Shown here: in pieces, positions 8,176 to 18,141 of the stretch
Numbering within the stretch: the stretch's first letter is position 1
Layout of the letters: every line of letters starts with the position of its first letter
NCBI GenBank assembly: GCA_963707015.1
Contig: CAVPOO010000009.1
Location: 62,001 to 126,000 of the forward strand
Direction of reading: 5' to 3'
Source of the DNA: CAVPOO01 sp963707015
GTDB taxonomy: Bacteria > Pseudomonadota > Gammaproteobacteria > Thiohalobacterales > Thiohalobacteraceae
DNA: 64,000 bases
Translations under genes and position numbers: made by a program
The notes under the pieces: generated by a model
The model's database searches: none
What the model saw: only the letters and a program-made list of their open reading frames with translations
What the model was told of the DNA's origin: nothing

Positions 8176-8628
8176 ATGACGAAGCAATGGACCGTGTATC
8201 TTTCCGGCGAGATCCACAGCGACTGGCGTGAGCGCATTGTCAAGGGTGCGGCTGCGGCTGGCCTTGATGTCGAGTTCACCGCGCCTGTGACCGATCATGC
8301 CAAAAGTGATGAGTGTGGGGTCGAAATACTCGGGTCCGAGGCGAGCGACTTCTGGCGTGACCAGAAGGGCGCCAGGATCAACGCCATCCGTACCCGCACC
8401 CTCATAGACAAGGCCGATGTGGTGGTGGTGCGTTTCGGTGAGAAGTATCGTCAGTGGAACGCCGCCTTCGACGCCGGCTATGCGAGCGCCATGGGGAAGT
8501 CGATCATAACCCTCCATGAGCCGGGCCTGACCCATGCGCTGAAAGAGGTCGACGCCGCGGCGCAGGCGGTCTGCGAGAGCCCCGAGCAGGTCGTTTCGAT
8601 CCTGAAGTATGTGATCACGCAGACCTGA
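8176..8628 (+). CDS. ytoQ: YtoQ family protein
   Basis: 150-residue protein of the YtoQ family, related in fold to nucleoside 2-deoxyribosyltransferases. Typical blocks are WTVYLSGEIHSDWRE at the N-terminus, FTAPVTDHAKSD, INAIRTRTLIDKADVVVVRFGEKYRQWNAAFDAGYA and SIITLHEPGLTHALKEVDAAAQAVCE. The substrate is unknown. Its own ATG is preceded by a purine-rich stretch (AGGAGGATGACAGACAACC). It appears monocistronic. Confidence 0.9.
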   Translation: MTKQWTVYLSGEIHSDWRERIVKGAAAAGLDVEFTAPVTDHAKSDECGVEILGSEASDFWRDQKGARINAIRTRTLIDKADVVVVRFGEKYRQWNAAFDAGYASAMGKSIITLHEPGLTHALKEVDAAAQAVCESPEQVVSILKYVITQT

Positions 8629-8767
8629 TCGGAGCCGGGCGGGGTGCTGCGAAACGAGTTCTGCCCGCACGCTCGCGCCGCAGGGAGCGACATGCTACTC
8701 TTCCATCCCACGAAAACCGGATGATTGCCCAGGGCAGCACCGGTTTCGTTTCAAGACCGCGTTACCT

Positions 8768-8844
8768 GCGCCCGTAGCTCAGTTGGATAGAGTAACTGGC
8801 TTCGAACCAGTTGGTCGGGAGTTCGAGTCTCTCCGGGCGCGCCA
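8768..8844 (+). tRNA. tRNA-Arg, anticodon UCG
   Basis: A cloverleaf can be folded by eye: acceptor stem GCGCCCG/CGGGCGC, D-arm GCTC...GAGT, anticodon stem ACTGG/CCAGT with loop CTTCGAA (anticodon TCG, reading CGA), T-arm GGGAG-TTCGAGT-CTCTC, discriminator G and encoded CCA. It stands alone, immediately before a 14.5-kb accessory region. Confidence 0.95.
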
Positions 8845-9167
8845 CTTTTCACTGGCTTACGAGTGTCTTGCTGAGGGCAGTGTCCAATAGACTCACTTCT
8901 TCACGGCCCAGTAGAGAGACGTAGCCGACAGTGCTTCTTGGACTCCCTGGCCCACTACCAGCCGGTCACGTTTTTTCTGCCAAGAGTCGTTTTCCCAAAC
9001 TGCATCTGTCCCTAAGACGGGTTGTCCTTCACCGCACCCCACTGCACGCCTTTCGTTAGAATATGTCGTAGTGTGGCAATGTGAGCCGTGGCAGAGGTGA
9101 AGCCATGTTTTTTGCATATTCGCCGATCCACGGTCGTGGGCGGAGAGGCCGAAACAACGCTGACCTG
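8845..9167. other. Intergenic gap after tRNA
   Basis: 323 bp between the tRNA and the stop of the PKD-domain gene. A minus-strand open frame (8893-9183) is Cys/Trp-containing but matches nothing I know and overlaps the PKD gene end. I see no repeat of the tRNA 3' end here. Confidence 0.5.
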
Positions 9168-12125
9168 TCATTCTGCCGGGCAAAGATATCCTGTATAGGT
9201 CGTCGTCGTATTTTCGTCGATTCTTGCGACTACTTCGCCCTCAGTCCAGCACTCAACGGGTTGACCCACGTCTGTTAACTCGCCGCCTTCAACAATGGAG
9301 ATCACTTCACGCATGATTCCCGCCTGAATCCACCGCCGACTCGCATCGTCCTCGCAAACCGTCACGTAACCCGAATACGGCGGCGGGCTGACGAGCCAGT
9401 AGATGATCGTGACCGGATCCAGATTCTCATCACAGGTGCGTGGCCAGACGTCAATGGTGACCTGGGCGCTCGCGCTGCCTCCTTTGTCATCGACAACCGT
9501 GTACGTGAATGTCTCGATGCCAACGAAGTTATCGGCCGGGCGGTATGAAACAAATCTTCCGTCCGCTGCCGCAGATCCCCCATTGCTGGTCGGTCCAACC
9601 GCACTGACCGTGAGCGTGAATCGAGGGTCACCATCGGGGTCCAGGTCATTGTCCAGCACGGGCAGGCTGACGGCTTCGTTCACCCATACGCTCCACGCGT
9701 CGTCCACGGCCACCGGATCCTGATTGGCCGACCCAACGACGACCGTGACCGGATCCGACTCGGCCACGTTGCCCGTTACGTCCGTCACGTAGGCAACGGG
9801 ATGGTACGTGCCCTCCGAGGAATAGGAGTGTGACAGGTCGACGGTCGTATCGGGTGCGCCGGGAAGGCCCGGTAGCCCAAAGGGATCAACATCCGTATTA
9901 CTGCGCTGGCCGTCACCCCAATCTACCGTAACCTGGTACTTGCCTTCCTGCCCGTTGGCAATGACGACGCCGCCCGAGATGGTGACGGTTGCGGTCACGC
10001 TTTCGCCGACCTCGGCTTCGCCTGGAGCATCGAGGCTCGCGAGCAAGGGTTCTGCGCCCCCGACGGTTACCGGCAACGATACCTCGGTCTCGCGAAGTTC
10101 CGTATCGGTGACCGTAAGGTGCACCAGCACCCCCCCTGCGCGCGGGAAGGTGAGCGTCTGGGTACTGCTGGTGCCCGTCACGACCTGACCGCCGGGTAGC
10201 ACCTGCCAGCGGAAGTCGAACTCGGGTGTGCCGCCTAGAATCCTGGCGGTGTATTGGCCGCTGTCACCGGGGTTGTCGATCGAAACGGGGCCATCGATCC
10301 AGGCAAAGAAGTCGTCGGCGTCCCGCACCTCCACGAGAAATTGCGTTTCCAGCCTCGGGCCGGTCTCGGCGCCCATTGCGTCCAGCGCCGCCGCGGAAAC
10401 GGTTACCGTGTAGACGCCGGTTGCCGCGTATCGGTGTCCAGGAATGTCGATGTATTTGTCCTCCACCGTGGAACCCGTCACATTGTCGCCGTAATCCCAC
10501 CGCCACCTGAACTGATCGTTAGAGAAGAGAGGCAAATTCTTGACCATGGCGAAGATCTCGCCGGGCTCCTCTGCCTGGCCCAGGTAAAGCGTCGTATCGG
10601 CTGAGATGATGTAAACCGCCAACGGGTTGGGGGAGCCAGCAAGGTCCTGAACGGAAACGTTTACGCTGGCGAAGCCCCGGTAGATCACCGGGTTATCGGG
10701 GCTTGCGGCACCCTTTTCCGTGACGTAATAGCTGAATTCGTTCGCGATAGTTCCCAGCCCCTCCGACTCGCCCGCTGCAATGCTCACGGAGTTGCCTTCG
10801 GGGTTGACCCCTATTTCGCCGATCGTGAGGGGTCCGTACACCGTATAGTTCTCCGAATTCCAAGTCCACGCTTGGAATTCGGCCGACTCGGCCAGGAGCT
10901 TGTAGAATGCTTCCTCGCCCAAGTCGAGGAACCTGGGACCGGCGATGCTGAAGCGGATTCCGGGGGGGGGTCGCGCGATGCCAAACCGGGAGAATCCGGG
11001 TGTGCCCGCCACCAATTCGGTACCGTCCAGCCTGGTCCCGAGCAGGGTCAACGTCCCATCGTCCTCATAGCGGTAAATCATGAGCTCGTCAGCGCTTTCC
11101 CCGGTCGGCACCGGCAGGCGAATCTCGATGGGCCGGGAGGGTTGCTCCGTCGCCTCCACGTTTATTGCGCCGGCGAGTGGTTCGAGGTCGTCGGGCAAAC
11201 CTGGCGCCGCAACCGATGTGGCCGTAATGGCGGCACCATTGGACATACTGCCCTCAGGCAGCATGACCCCGCCGCCGCTCGCAAACTGCACGTCCACTTT
11301 AAGAGTTTTCACCGCAACACTGGTGCTGCCTCGGACCTCACCCGAGTCGTCGCGAAAGCGCACGAACACACGCTTGTTGCCCGGATCGAAATCCACCGGC
11401 GCCGTGCCGGTCGGAAAGATGGCGAAGGTTGGCGTGGCATTGGCGCCGATCAGCGTATCGACTTCGGCGCCCAGATCACTGATGCAGGCGCCGGTGGATG
11501 GGTTGGTCTCACAGAGGAGCAGCGTTATTGGCAGGTCGGCGGCCCCGGTATCGGGGGCGGCCGTGATCTGCGCCGCGGTACCGACGTTGACGGTGGCTAC
11601 GGCGAACGCGCCGGCGCCGCTCTTGCGGGCAAGCTCAACCACGCCGTCAGCACTGGTGGTGGCGGCCAGCGCCACGATGTCGGGCACGCCCGTGGCCGAA
11701 GCGGACAGCAACAGTGTGTTCAGCCCCACCGTGGTGGTCGCGGGATCCGTGTTGGCACAGTCGAAGGCGAACGCCACATCGGTAGAGGAAAAGGGTGAGG
11801 TCGGTGTGAGCCCGACGACGAACGTTTGCACGCCTCCCGCCGGAATGTCCACCGGCGTATCGGGCGTACCGATCAGGGCGTTCGTGGCCGGATCGGTGGT
11901 CTGGTAGAAGAAATCTGCGGCGACCGGCGTACTGGGCGCGATCGAGCAGTCGGTGCCGAGCTCGGTGCTCGAATTAATGACGGTAGCGAAGGCGGTCACC
12001 GTGGTGCCGACCACTGCCGAGCGGCTCGTCGGCAATACCGCCGAAACCAGCGCCGCCTGCGCGGACGCGCAGAAATTGGTCGCACACACACACAGACACA
12101 CCGCACCCAACAGACGTGATTTCAT
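9168..12125 (-). CDS. Large secreted protein with PKD and cadherin-like domains
   Basis: 985 residues with a classic signal peptide (about residues 1-24, ending ASAQA). A first PKD-like domain lies near 530-600 (RWRWDYGDNVTG...GHRYAATGVYTVTVSA). A second is near 700-795 (VTVDWGDGQRSN...LSHSYSSEGTYHPVAYV). A cadherin/VCBS-like 'DNDLDPDGD' domain sits near 797-895. The last about 80 residues are Cys-containing and not assigned. The protein is likely extracellular or surface-exposed, acting in adhesion or matrix binding. No autotransporter, LPXTG or PEP-CTERM anchor is visible. The MKSRLL start has GGAAG upstream. It is a single gene at the start of the accessory region. Confidence 0.8.
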   Translation of the reverse strand: MKSRLLGAVCLCVCATNFCASAQAALVSAVLPTSRSAVVGTTVTAFATVINSSTELGTDCSIAPSTPVAADFFYQTTDPATNALIGTPDTPVDIPAGGVQTFVVGLTPTSPFSSTDVAFAFDCANTDPATTTVGLNTLLLSASATGVPDIVALAATTSADGVVELARKSGAGAFAVATVNVGTAAQITAAPDTGAADLPITLLLCETNPSTGACISDLGAEVDTLIGANATPTFAIFPTGTAPVDFDPGNKRVFVRFRDDSGEVRGSTSVAVKTLKVDVQFASGGGVMLPEGSMSNGAAITATSVAAPGLPDDLEPLAGAINVEATEQPSRPIEIRLPVPTGESADELMIYRYEDDGTLTLLGTRLDGTELVAGTPGFSRFGIARPPPGIRFSIAGPRFLDLGEEAFYKLLAESAEFQAWTWNSENYTVYGPLTIGEIGVNPEGNSVSIAAGESEGLGTIANEFSYYVTEKGAASPDNPVIYRGFASVNVSVQDLAGSPNPLAVYIISADTTLYLGQAEEPGEIFAMVKNLPLFSNDQFRWRWDYGDNVTGSTVEDKYIDIPGHRYAATGVYTVTVSAAALDAMGAETGPRLETQFLVEVRDADDFFAWIDGPVSIDNPGDSGQYTARILGGTPEFDFRWQVLPGGQVVTGTSSTQTLTFPRAGGVLVHLTVTDTELRETEVSLPVTVGGAEPLLASLDAPGEAEVGESVTATVTISGGVVIANGQEGKYQVTVDWGDGQRSNTDVDPFGLPGLPGAPDTTVDLSHSYSSEGTYHPVAYVTDVTGNVAESDPVTVVVGSANQDPVAVDDAWSVWVNEAVSLPVLDNDLDPDGDPRFTLTVSAVGPTSNGGSAAADGRFVSYRPADNFVGIETFTYTVVDDKGGSASAQVTIDVWPRTCDENLDPVTIIYWLVSPPPYSGYVTVCEDDASRRWIQAGIMREVISIVEGGELTDVGQPVECWTEGEVVARIDENTTTTYTGYLCPAE

Positions 12126-12349
12126 AGCAACTTCCTCTCGTTAGCCGCTAGACCCTCCCGATCTGATTGCCTTCTGAGGCTTCTTGCCGACTGTGGCTTC
12201 TATTAACAAGTTACTACCAACTGTTCGTCGAAGTGCTGATGTACGTCAATCAGAGCGAATTATCCGCCCAATTCTTCATCGAATAACAACGCTTCCCGGG
12301 CGATGCGGACCTCGGGCGGCGCGTCAATTCCTGGAAAAAAATGGGAGAC

Positions 12350-12404
12350 CCCCAGCTGTGCTGGGGAGGCATCGGCAGTTTGACGGTCTGAGGGTCACCG
12401 TCAA
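12350..12404. other. Two consecutive perfect hairpins in a 500-bp gap
   Basis: CCCCAGC-TGT-GCTGGGG at 12350-12366 and TTGACGGT-(9 nt)-ACCGTCAA at 12380-12404. They lie between the secreted PKD gene and the csrA-like gene. Neither has a T-tract. Otherwise 12126-12626 shows no gene. Confidence 0.55.
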
Positions 12405-12626
12405 GGGGTCCACATCATGCCGGAGGAGTTGTTCGCTGATGAATCCGTCGAATAACAGCCGGGTTTGACCCACATCACTGCTGCCGTGAACAGTTAGCAA
12501 TCGACGACTATCAAAGTCCCATCAGCCGTGCCTGATTTTGACCCTGCGCTTTGCAGGCGGTGCTTTTCCGATTAAATCACAAGCGGCAATAATTTCGGCA
12601 ATTGTGCAGTGGGCAAGGAGGCCATC

Positions 12627-12770
12627 ATGCTCATACTCACCCGCCGTCTCGGCGAAGCCATCTTTATCAAACTGCCCAATGGCCAGCGTGTGCAGGTTGC
12701 CGTGTCGGGCGTAAAAGCCAAGCAGGTGAGGTTTGGCGTGGAGGCCGCCGACGAGGTAGTTATTGTTTGA
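12627..12770 (+). CDS. Truncated CsrA-like protein, 47 residues
   Basis: MLILTRRLGEAIFIKLPNG, then VQVAVSGVKAKQVRFGVEAA and DEVVIV, matches the CsrA beta-strand core almost to the end of beta5. CsrA/RsmA represses or activates translation by binding GGA-containing RNA hairpins as a dimer. The frame stops before the conserved V-x-R-E-E segment, so the RNA-contacting Arg44 equivalent and the C-terminal helix are missing. The Shine-Dalgarno is strong (AAGGAGGCCATC-ATG) and contains GGA, the site CsrA normally binds. It lies 277 bp upstream of the helicase-nuclease gene. It could be a decayed gene, a dominant-negative partner, or a functional minimal form. Confidence 0.75.
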   Translation: MLILTRRLGEAIFIKLPNGQRVQVAVSGVKAKQVRFGVEAADEVVIV

Positions 12771-13047
12771 GACAGGCTTGTAGAGTCAGACCTACTTGCC
12801 GTTTAGCCCTCGTTCCGTCGTTATCGACTTGTCCAGACGTTCCAATATCGGTGTCACATCGACACGGGCGCGAGGAGTCTTACGTAAGTTTTACGCCCAC
12901 GTTCAAATGGTTGATAATAGCCTGGAAGGATCTGCAGCGTGCGCTAGATCAAAACATTGGCTTGAGAAAGTTCTGCCGATCACTATCGACTGCACAGGCC
13001 AAAAACGGCAACGTTCAATGAGACCCGCGGACAAGACCATCTGATCC

Positions 13048-16000
13048 ATGCCCGACGACCCGACCATCGTCGCACCGACTGAAAACCACGAGAAACTCGT
13101 CGACCTCATCGACTATGTGCGTCAAATGGTCGAACTGGGTCAAAGGCCGGTATTCTCGGTCCAAGACTACAAACAGCTTCTCTACCACGAGGTCGAGCTC
13201 AAAAACCGGATCGGCATTCACCACGATCTGAGCGATGAGGATGGTCCGATCTGGCTGAAAATCGATCGGCTCAAGCGCATTGATCCTCCCGATGTCCCTG
13301 AGGCCATACGTGAGTGGACCACCGTCAGTCGCGATCCCTTCCAGACACCCAAAGTCACGGAAACGCGAACGGACACCCTGGACGCACGAGAAGCCGACCG
13401 GCTCGTTGAGGAAGGGATTCTCGATGCTGCAGATGTCCAGCCCGCGTTGAAACCCAAACCCGGCCGCAAGCAGGCTGACGTGATCTACCGGTTGGATAGA
13501 CTCCCGAGCATCCAACGCGCAATCGATCAATACCTCAGGGAACCCTGGACCGAGTGGTCCGAAAGTGAAAAACCGCGTCGCGAGACCATTGCCATTTACG
13601 ACAAGGTCTTCAGCACCTACCAGACCGTCGTCTCCGAGGGCGGTGACGAGCCACTGGAACTCGTCTGGGGCGTCGGCGTGGCGCGTTGGAAGCCCCGCGA
13701 CACGGAGATCAATCACCCCCTGGTCGAGCAGCTTGTGGACATCCAGGTCGATAGCGGGGATGGAAGCGTCACCATTCGCCCGCGCTCCACCGAGCCGCAA
13801 CTTGCGTTGAAACCCTATTTCGCTTTGGAGAATCCAGGCGCCGACACGGTTTTCAACTTTGGGCGCGAGTTCCTTGCCCAGCGTCCTGAAGAGGAAGAGT
13901 TCTCCCCTTTCCTGTCCAGCAGTTTCGAACCGATATTACGGCAGGCGGTAACCCATCTCGACCAACACGGCCAGTATCATCCCGATCAGCGCAGTGATAT
14001 TACAGACCGCAGCGTGCCCGACGCAGCGCCGGCGCTGACTGTCACGGACACCTGGGCCGTTTACGCCCGCCGCCGCTCCGACAATTTTTTTACTGCTGAC
14101 CTCGAACTTCTCAAACAGGCAATCCAGGACGCACAACACCTGCCAGGCCCCGCCAAGCGACTGGTTACTGAGCCACCTGACGAGGGCGGTTATCAGCCGG
14201 CCATCATTAATCTGGGCGCTGGCCTGACCGGCTATCACGAAGGTACGGGGGGAAGTGTAGGTGGCGGGCGTCTTACATCGCCTGACGCCCCAATCGACGA
14301 TGACCGTCCGCAGGATTTCTTCTTCCCCAAACCATTCAACGATGATCAGATCACCATCATCCAGCGGTTGTCGAATGCCGATGGCGTTGTCGTCCAGGGC
14401 CCACCGGGAACAGGCAAGACCCACACCATTGCCAACATCATCTGCCACTATCTGGCTACGGGTAAGCGCGTCTTGGTCACATCTCAGAAGGAAGCGGCAC
14501 TCTCTGTGTTGCGTGACCACATTCCCGATGGTATCCGCGACCTGGTCATCAGCCTGCTCACCAACGAGCGGGCCGGGCTGAAACAGCTGGAGACTGCCGT
14601 GAGGCTGCTAGCAAACACAGCATCGACCGCCAACCCACGGAAGCTCGAGCGCGATATCGTTGCCGGCCAGGAACGGATAATCGAACTTCAGAATCGTATC
14701 GCACAAATTGAGGTCGAGCTCCAGGAGTGGGCCAGCAAACATCTGCGGCGCATTGATAGTGCCGGTCAAACTGCCCTCCTGCCGATGGAACTGGCCAGGC
14801 AGCTTGTCAGCGAACGCGAGACGCATGCCTGGTTCCCGGATCGTCTTTCAGCCGATGCTGCACCGAGCTTCAGCGATAATGACCTGGCGATGCTGCGCGA
14901 GAGTCGCAAAGTTGCCGGCGGCGACCTCATATACCTCAACGCAGAAATACCGGCGCTTGCCGATCTCCCTGACGCCGCGATCCTCGCCGCAATCCATCAG
15001 GATCTGGTCAGTGCACAGACGCTGGACCAGCAAGCTCAAGAGCGCGGCATTCCAATGCTTTCGCTATCGGCTGACAACGCGCTGAACCGCGCGACAGAAC
15101 TCCTTGAGCGTGTGCGCAAGGTCATCGAATTCTACCGTACCATTGATGATAGCCCCTGGCTGAAGAAGATCTTCTCTGTCTGGCGGCAAGACGGACCGGA
15201 TTCCAGAAACATTCAGCTCTTCACGGAGCTGGCCGACGCTATGCAGCCTATTCGTACGCGCCGACCGGAGATGTTGCGAGCGGCAATCACTGGGCTCGAT
15301 GTGGCCTGTTCAGATCCGCTCGTACTTGAGGCGGTAACGCGCGCGGCAGGGGGCGAACGGCCGTTCGGCTTTTTGCCATTCGGCAAGTCTGAAGCGCGGC
15401 AATTATTCAGTGCAATTCACATACAGGGGCGGGCGCCCGGAAGTGCCGAAGACTGGCGCCAGATCGCGGAGTACATCGCCTGGCGCCACGAGATCACTTC
15501 GTTTGTCACCCGCTGGAACCACCTGCGCAGCGAGTTCGACCTGCCTGAACTTGCTGACGACGGTGAAACGACTGCGCGCTGGATCTTTGAAACCATTGAG
15601 AAGATCGACGCAGCAGTAGACGTACTGGTAACACACGCACCGGTTATCGAGTCCGAGGTACCAGAGTTGTTCCCTTACGGCCTGGACGCCCAGGAAATCA
15701 TTTCGGTTAGTGAAGTTGCCAAACAGGCCGCCGAGGCCATAGAGCTGAACCTGTCAAAACAGAGGCTCGCGGCCTCCCGCAACCGAATGACACATCTGCG
15801 CCAACGCCTGGCAGATTCGGCTACGCCACTTGGTGACGCTCTGCTCACTCTTGTTACTGATCAAGTAGGGAATGCGGCGCTTTCGGTGACCGCCCTGACG
15901 GACAAATGGGAGAATCTTTGCCGAGAGCTGTCACGCGTTCATAACCTGCGGTCGACCTTCGCCACAATCGAGCACGTGAGCGCCGAAATCGAATCGTCCG

Positions 16001-18141
16001 GCGCACCCAAATGGGCCGATGCACTCCGTACTCAACCTGTGACGGGTGCGGATGATCCTTGGACACCTGGGAATTGGAGAGAGAGCTGGGAGTGGGCTCG
16101 ACAAAGCACCTATCTGAAGAACATCGATGGCAGAAACCGTATCCGGCAGCTCTCGGCCGATCTGCTGCGTGCCGACGAGGAACTCAAGAAAGTGTTCCAG
16201 AAGGTTGTCGAGCACAGGACGTACCTCGGTCTGATGCAAAGTCTCACCGATCGGGTGAAAGCAGCGCTAACGCAGTTTATGACAGCGATTCAACGAATTG
16301 GCAGAGGGACTGGCGTTCGCGCACGGCGTTTTCGCCGCAATGCGCGCGATGCGATGGAGCGCTGCTATTCCGCCGTACCTTGCTGGGTCATGCCGATCTG
16401 GCGAGTCTCAGAAGCGCTGCCATCTACACTCGCCTCCTTTGATCTCGTCATTGTCGATGAGGCGTCGCAATCCGATATCTCCTCCCTGCCCGCACTGATC
16501 CGGGGAAAGAAACTTCTGATCGTAGGTGATGACAAGCAGGTCAGCCCGACTGCCGGATTTATCGAGGAGCGGAAGATTCTTCAGCTTCGCCACAACTACC
16601 TGAAGAATCAGCCGTATGCTGATCTCGTGCTACCCGGCGGTTCACTGTATTCGCTGGCCCGGGCAATGTTTCCAGGCCAGAACATTCTGCTGCGCGAGCA
16701 CTTCCGATGCGTAGAGCCCATCATTCGGTTCAGCTTCCAGTTCTACACCGAGGAGCTTATCCCCCTGCGCCTACCTGCGGCCTCCGAGAGGCTCGACCCA
16801 CCGTTAATCGATGTATACGTGACCAACGGTCACAAAGACCGCCGAAAGATCAACTTCCCCGAGGCAGAAGCGATTGTCGACGAGATTGACCGGTTGGTGA
16901 ACGATGCCGCTTATCTGAACCGCTCAATCGGCGTCGTTTCGCTGATCGGTGCCCCGCAGGCACATTATATTCAAGGGTTGCTCCTTGAACGCATCGGTGA
17001 GGAAGCCTTTCTGCGGCACCAGATTGCCTGCGGCGACTCGGCGACATTCCAGGGCAAGGAACGTGACATCATGTTCATCAGCATGGTTGCATGCCCGCAG
17101 TCGAAGAGCGCCCTGACGGCTCTGCATTTTGAGCAGCGGTTCAACGTGGCTTTGTCGCGAGCGAGGGACCGCGAATATCTATTTCGGTCCGTTACGGAAG
17201 AGATGCTCAAGCCCGATGACCTGAAAGCCAAGGTGATCCGTCATTTTCGGTCGCCGATGCCGGCGACCCGCCAGAATGCGGATGACCTCTTCGAGCAGTG
17301 TGATTCCGATTTTGAGCGGGATGTCCTTCGTCGCTTGCTCAATTCTGGGTATCACGTGACACCACAGGTAAACGTCGGCGGCTACTCGATTGATCTCGTC
17401 GTCGAGGGCGCCGAAGGAAGGCGCCTCGCGATCGAGCTGGATGGCGACCAATATCACCCACCAGAGCAATGGGCCGAGGACTTCGCACGACAACGCGTGC
17501 TGGAACGGGTGGGGTGGACGTTCTGGCGTTGCTGGGGTTCCAGTTTTGCGCTGGATGCGGATGCTTGCATGGAAGACCTGGTCAGTCGCTTGACTGGAAT
17601 GGGAATCGAACCCATCGGTGGCGAACAAACAATGACCCTATATTCCGAGCACCGAACGGTGGGACCACAAGGACCGTCAGAGGGACCCTCGCTAAAAGAA
17701 CCTGAAACGAGAGTCGAGAGAGAGACTGAAGTAGTCGTCGTAACTGCGGGCTCCGAGCGAGCGGAACACGTGGCAGGTGTGTTACCCGCAACCGTATCTC
17801 AGGTTCGACTGGATCTCGCCGAACCCGACCCAGCGGTCGGAACGGAACTTGCCGTCGTGCGGGAAGAGCGGGGCGACGATACTGAGGGACTCTTCGTACA
17901 ACCGGGCGATCGGGTGCTCATATCCTACAACGACGAGCCCTCACGCCAGTACACACTGACCCTCAGCCCGAGCCAGCACGATCCGGATAACTTTGTCATT
18001 TATACCCAACAACCGCTGGCGCAGGCTCTGATGGGATGGGGTGAAGAGGATGAAGTGGAAATCCCCGCCGGCGGCCGTACCCGAACGGTTACCATTCTTA
18101 GAATCGAACGTCCCGACACTGCAGTCCCCGCGGCTTCATAA
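13048..18141 (+). CDS. SF1 helicase - Vsr-like nuclease - GreA/GreB C-terminal fusion
   Basis: 1697 residues. Superfamily 1 (UPF1-like, AAA_11/12) helicase: Walker A GPPGTGKT at about 451-458 and Walker B VIVDEAS near 1135, with further motifs VGDDKQ, LREHFRC and SATFQGKERD(I). A Vsr/MTES_1575-type endonuclease follows at about 1411-1520: FERDVLRRLL, YSIDLVVEG, AIELDGDQYH and a final WRCWGSSF, so the catalytic Asp/Glu set looks intact. The last about 95 residues (VQPGDRVLISYND...QQPLAQALMGWGEEDEVEIPAG...ILRIER) match the GreA/GreB C-terminal domain. The layout recalls the single-gene Hhe antiphage proteins (helicase plus Vsr), but I do not recognise DUF4011 in the N-terminal 400 residues. A long insertion (about 490-1040) separates the helicase motifs. 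Defence against foreign DNA is inferred. Confidence 0.85.
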   Translation: MPDDPTIVAPTENHEKLVDLIDYVRQMVELGQRPVFSVQDYKQLLYHEVELKNRIGIHHDLSDEDGPIWLKIDRLKRIDPPDVPEAIREWTTVSRDPFQTPKVTETRTDTLDAREADRLVEEGILDAADVQPALKPKPGRKQADVIYRLDRLPSIQRAIDQYLREPWTEWSESEKPRRETIAIYDKVFSTYQTVVSEGGDEPLELVWGVGVARWKPRDTEINHPLVEQLVDIQVDSGDGSVTIRPRSTEPQLALKPYFALENPGADTVFNFGREFLAQRPEEEEFSPFLSSSFEPILRQAVTHLDQHGQYHPDQRSDITDRSVPDAAPALTVTDTWAVYARRRSDNFFTADLELLKQAIQDAQHLPGPAKRLVTEPPDEGGYQPAIINLGAGLTGYHEGTGGSVGGGRLTSPDAPIDDDRPQDFFFPKPFNDDQITIIQRLSNADGVVVQGPPGTGKTHTIANIICHYLATGKRVLVTSQKEAALSVLRDHIPDGIRDLVISLLTNERAGLKQLETAVRLLANTASTANPRKLERDIVAGQERIIELQNRIAQIEVELQEWASKHLRRIDSAGQTALLPMELARQLVSERETHAWFPDRLSADAAPSFSDNDLAMLRESRKVAGGDLIYLNAEIPALADLPDAAILAAIHQDLVSAQTLDQQAQERGIPMLSLSADNALNRATELLERVRKVIEFYRTIDDSPWLKKIFSVWRQDGPDSRNIQLFTELADAMQPIRTRRPEMLRAAITGLDVACSDPLVLEAVTRAAGGERPFGFLPFGKSEARQLFSAIHIQGRAPGSAEDWRQIAEYIAWRHEITSFVTRWNHLRSEFDLPELADDGETTARWIFETIEKIDAAVDVLVTHAPVIESEVPELFPYGLDAQEIISVSEVAKQAAEAIELNLSKQRLAASRNRMTHLRQRLADSATPLGDALLTLVTDQVGNAALSVTALTDKWENLCRELSRVHNLRSTFATIEHVSAEIESSGAPKWADALRTQPVTGADDPWTPGNWRESWEWARQSTYLKNIDGRNRIRQLSADLLRADEELKKVFQKVVEHRTYLGLMQSLTDRVKAALTQFMTAIQRIGRGTGVRARRFRRNARDAMERCYSAVPCWVMPIWRVSEALPSTLASFDLVIVDEASQSDISSLPALIRGKKLLIVGDDKQVSPTAGFIEERKILQLRHNYLKNQPYADLVLPGGSLYSLARAMFPGQNILLREHFRCVEPIIRFSFQFYTEELIPLRLPAASERLDPPLIDVYVTNGHKDRRKINFPEAEAIVDEIDRLVNDAAYLNRSIGVVSLIGAPQAHYIQGLLLERIGEEAFLRHQIACGDSATFQGKERDIMFISMVACPQSKSALTALHFEQRFNVALSRARDREYLFRSVTEEMLKPDDLKAKVIRHFRSPMPATRQNADDLFEQCDSDFERDVLRRLLNSGYHVTPQVNVGGYSIDLVVEGAEGRRLAIELDGDQYHPPEQWAEDFARQRVLERVGWTFWRCWGSSFALDADACMEDLVSRLTGMGIEPIGGEQTMTLYSEHRTVGPQGPSEGPSLKEPETRVERETEVVVVTAGSERAEHVAGVLPATVSQVRLDLAEPDPAVGTELAVVREERGDDTEGLFVQPGDRVLISYNDEPSRQYTLTLSPSQHDPDNFVIYTQQPLAQALMGWGEEDEVEIPAGGRTRTVTILRIERPDTAVPAAS

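Noticed and set aside
8893..9183. 96-codon minus-strand frame after the tRNA
   Set aside because: No good ribosome-binding site, overlaps the PKD gene end, resembles no family.
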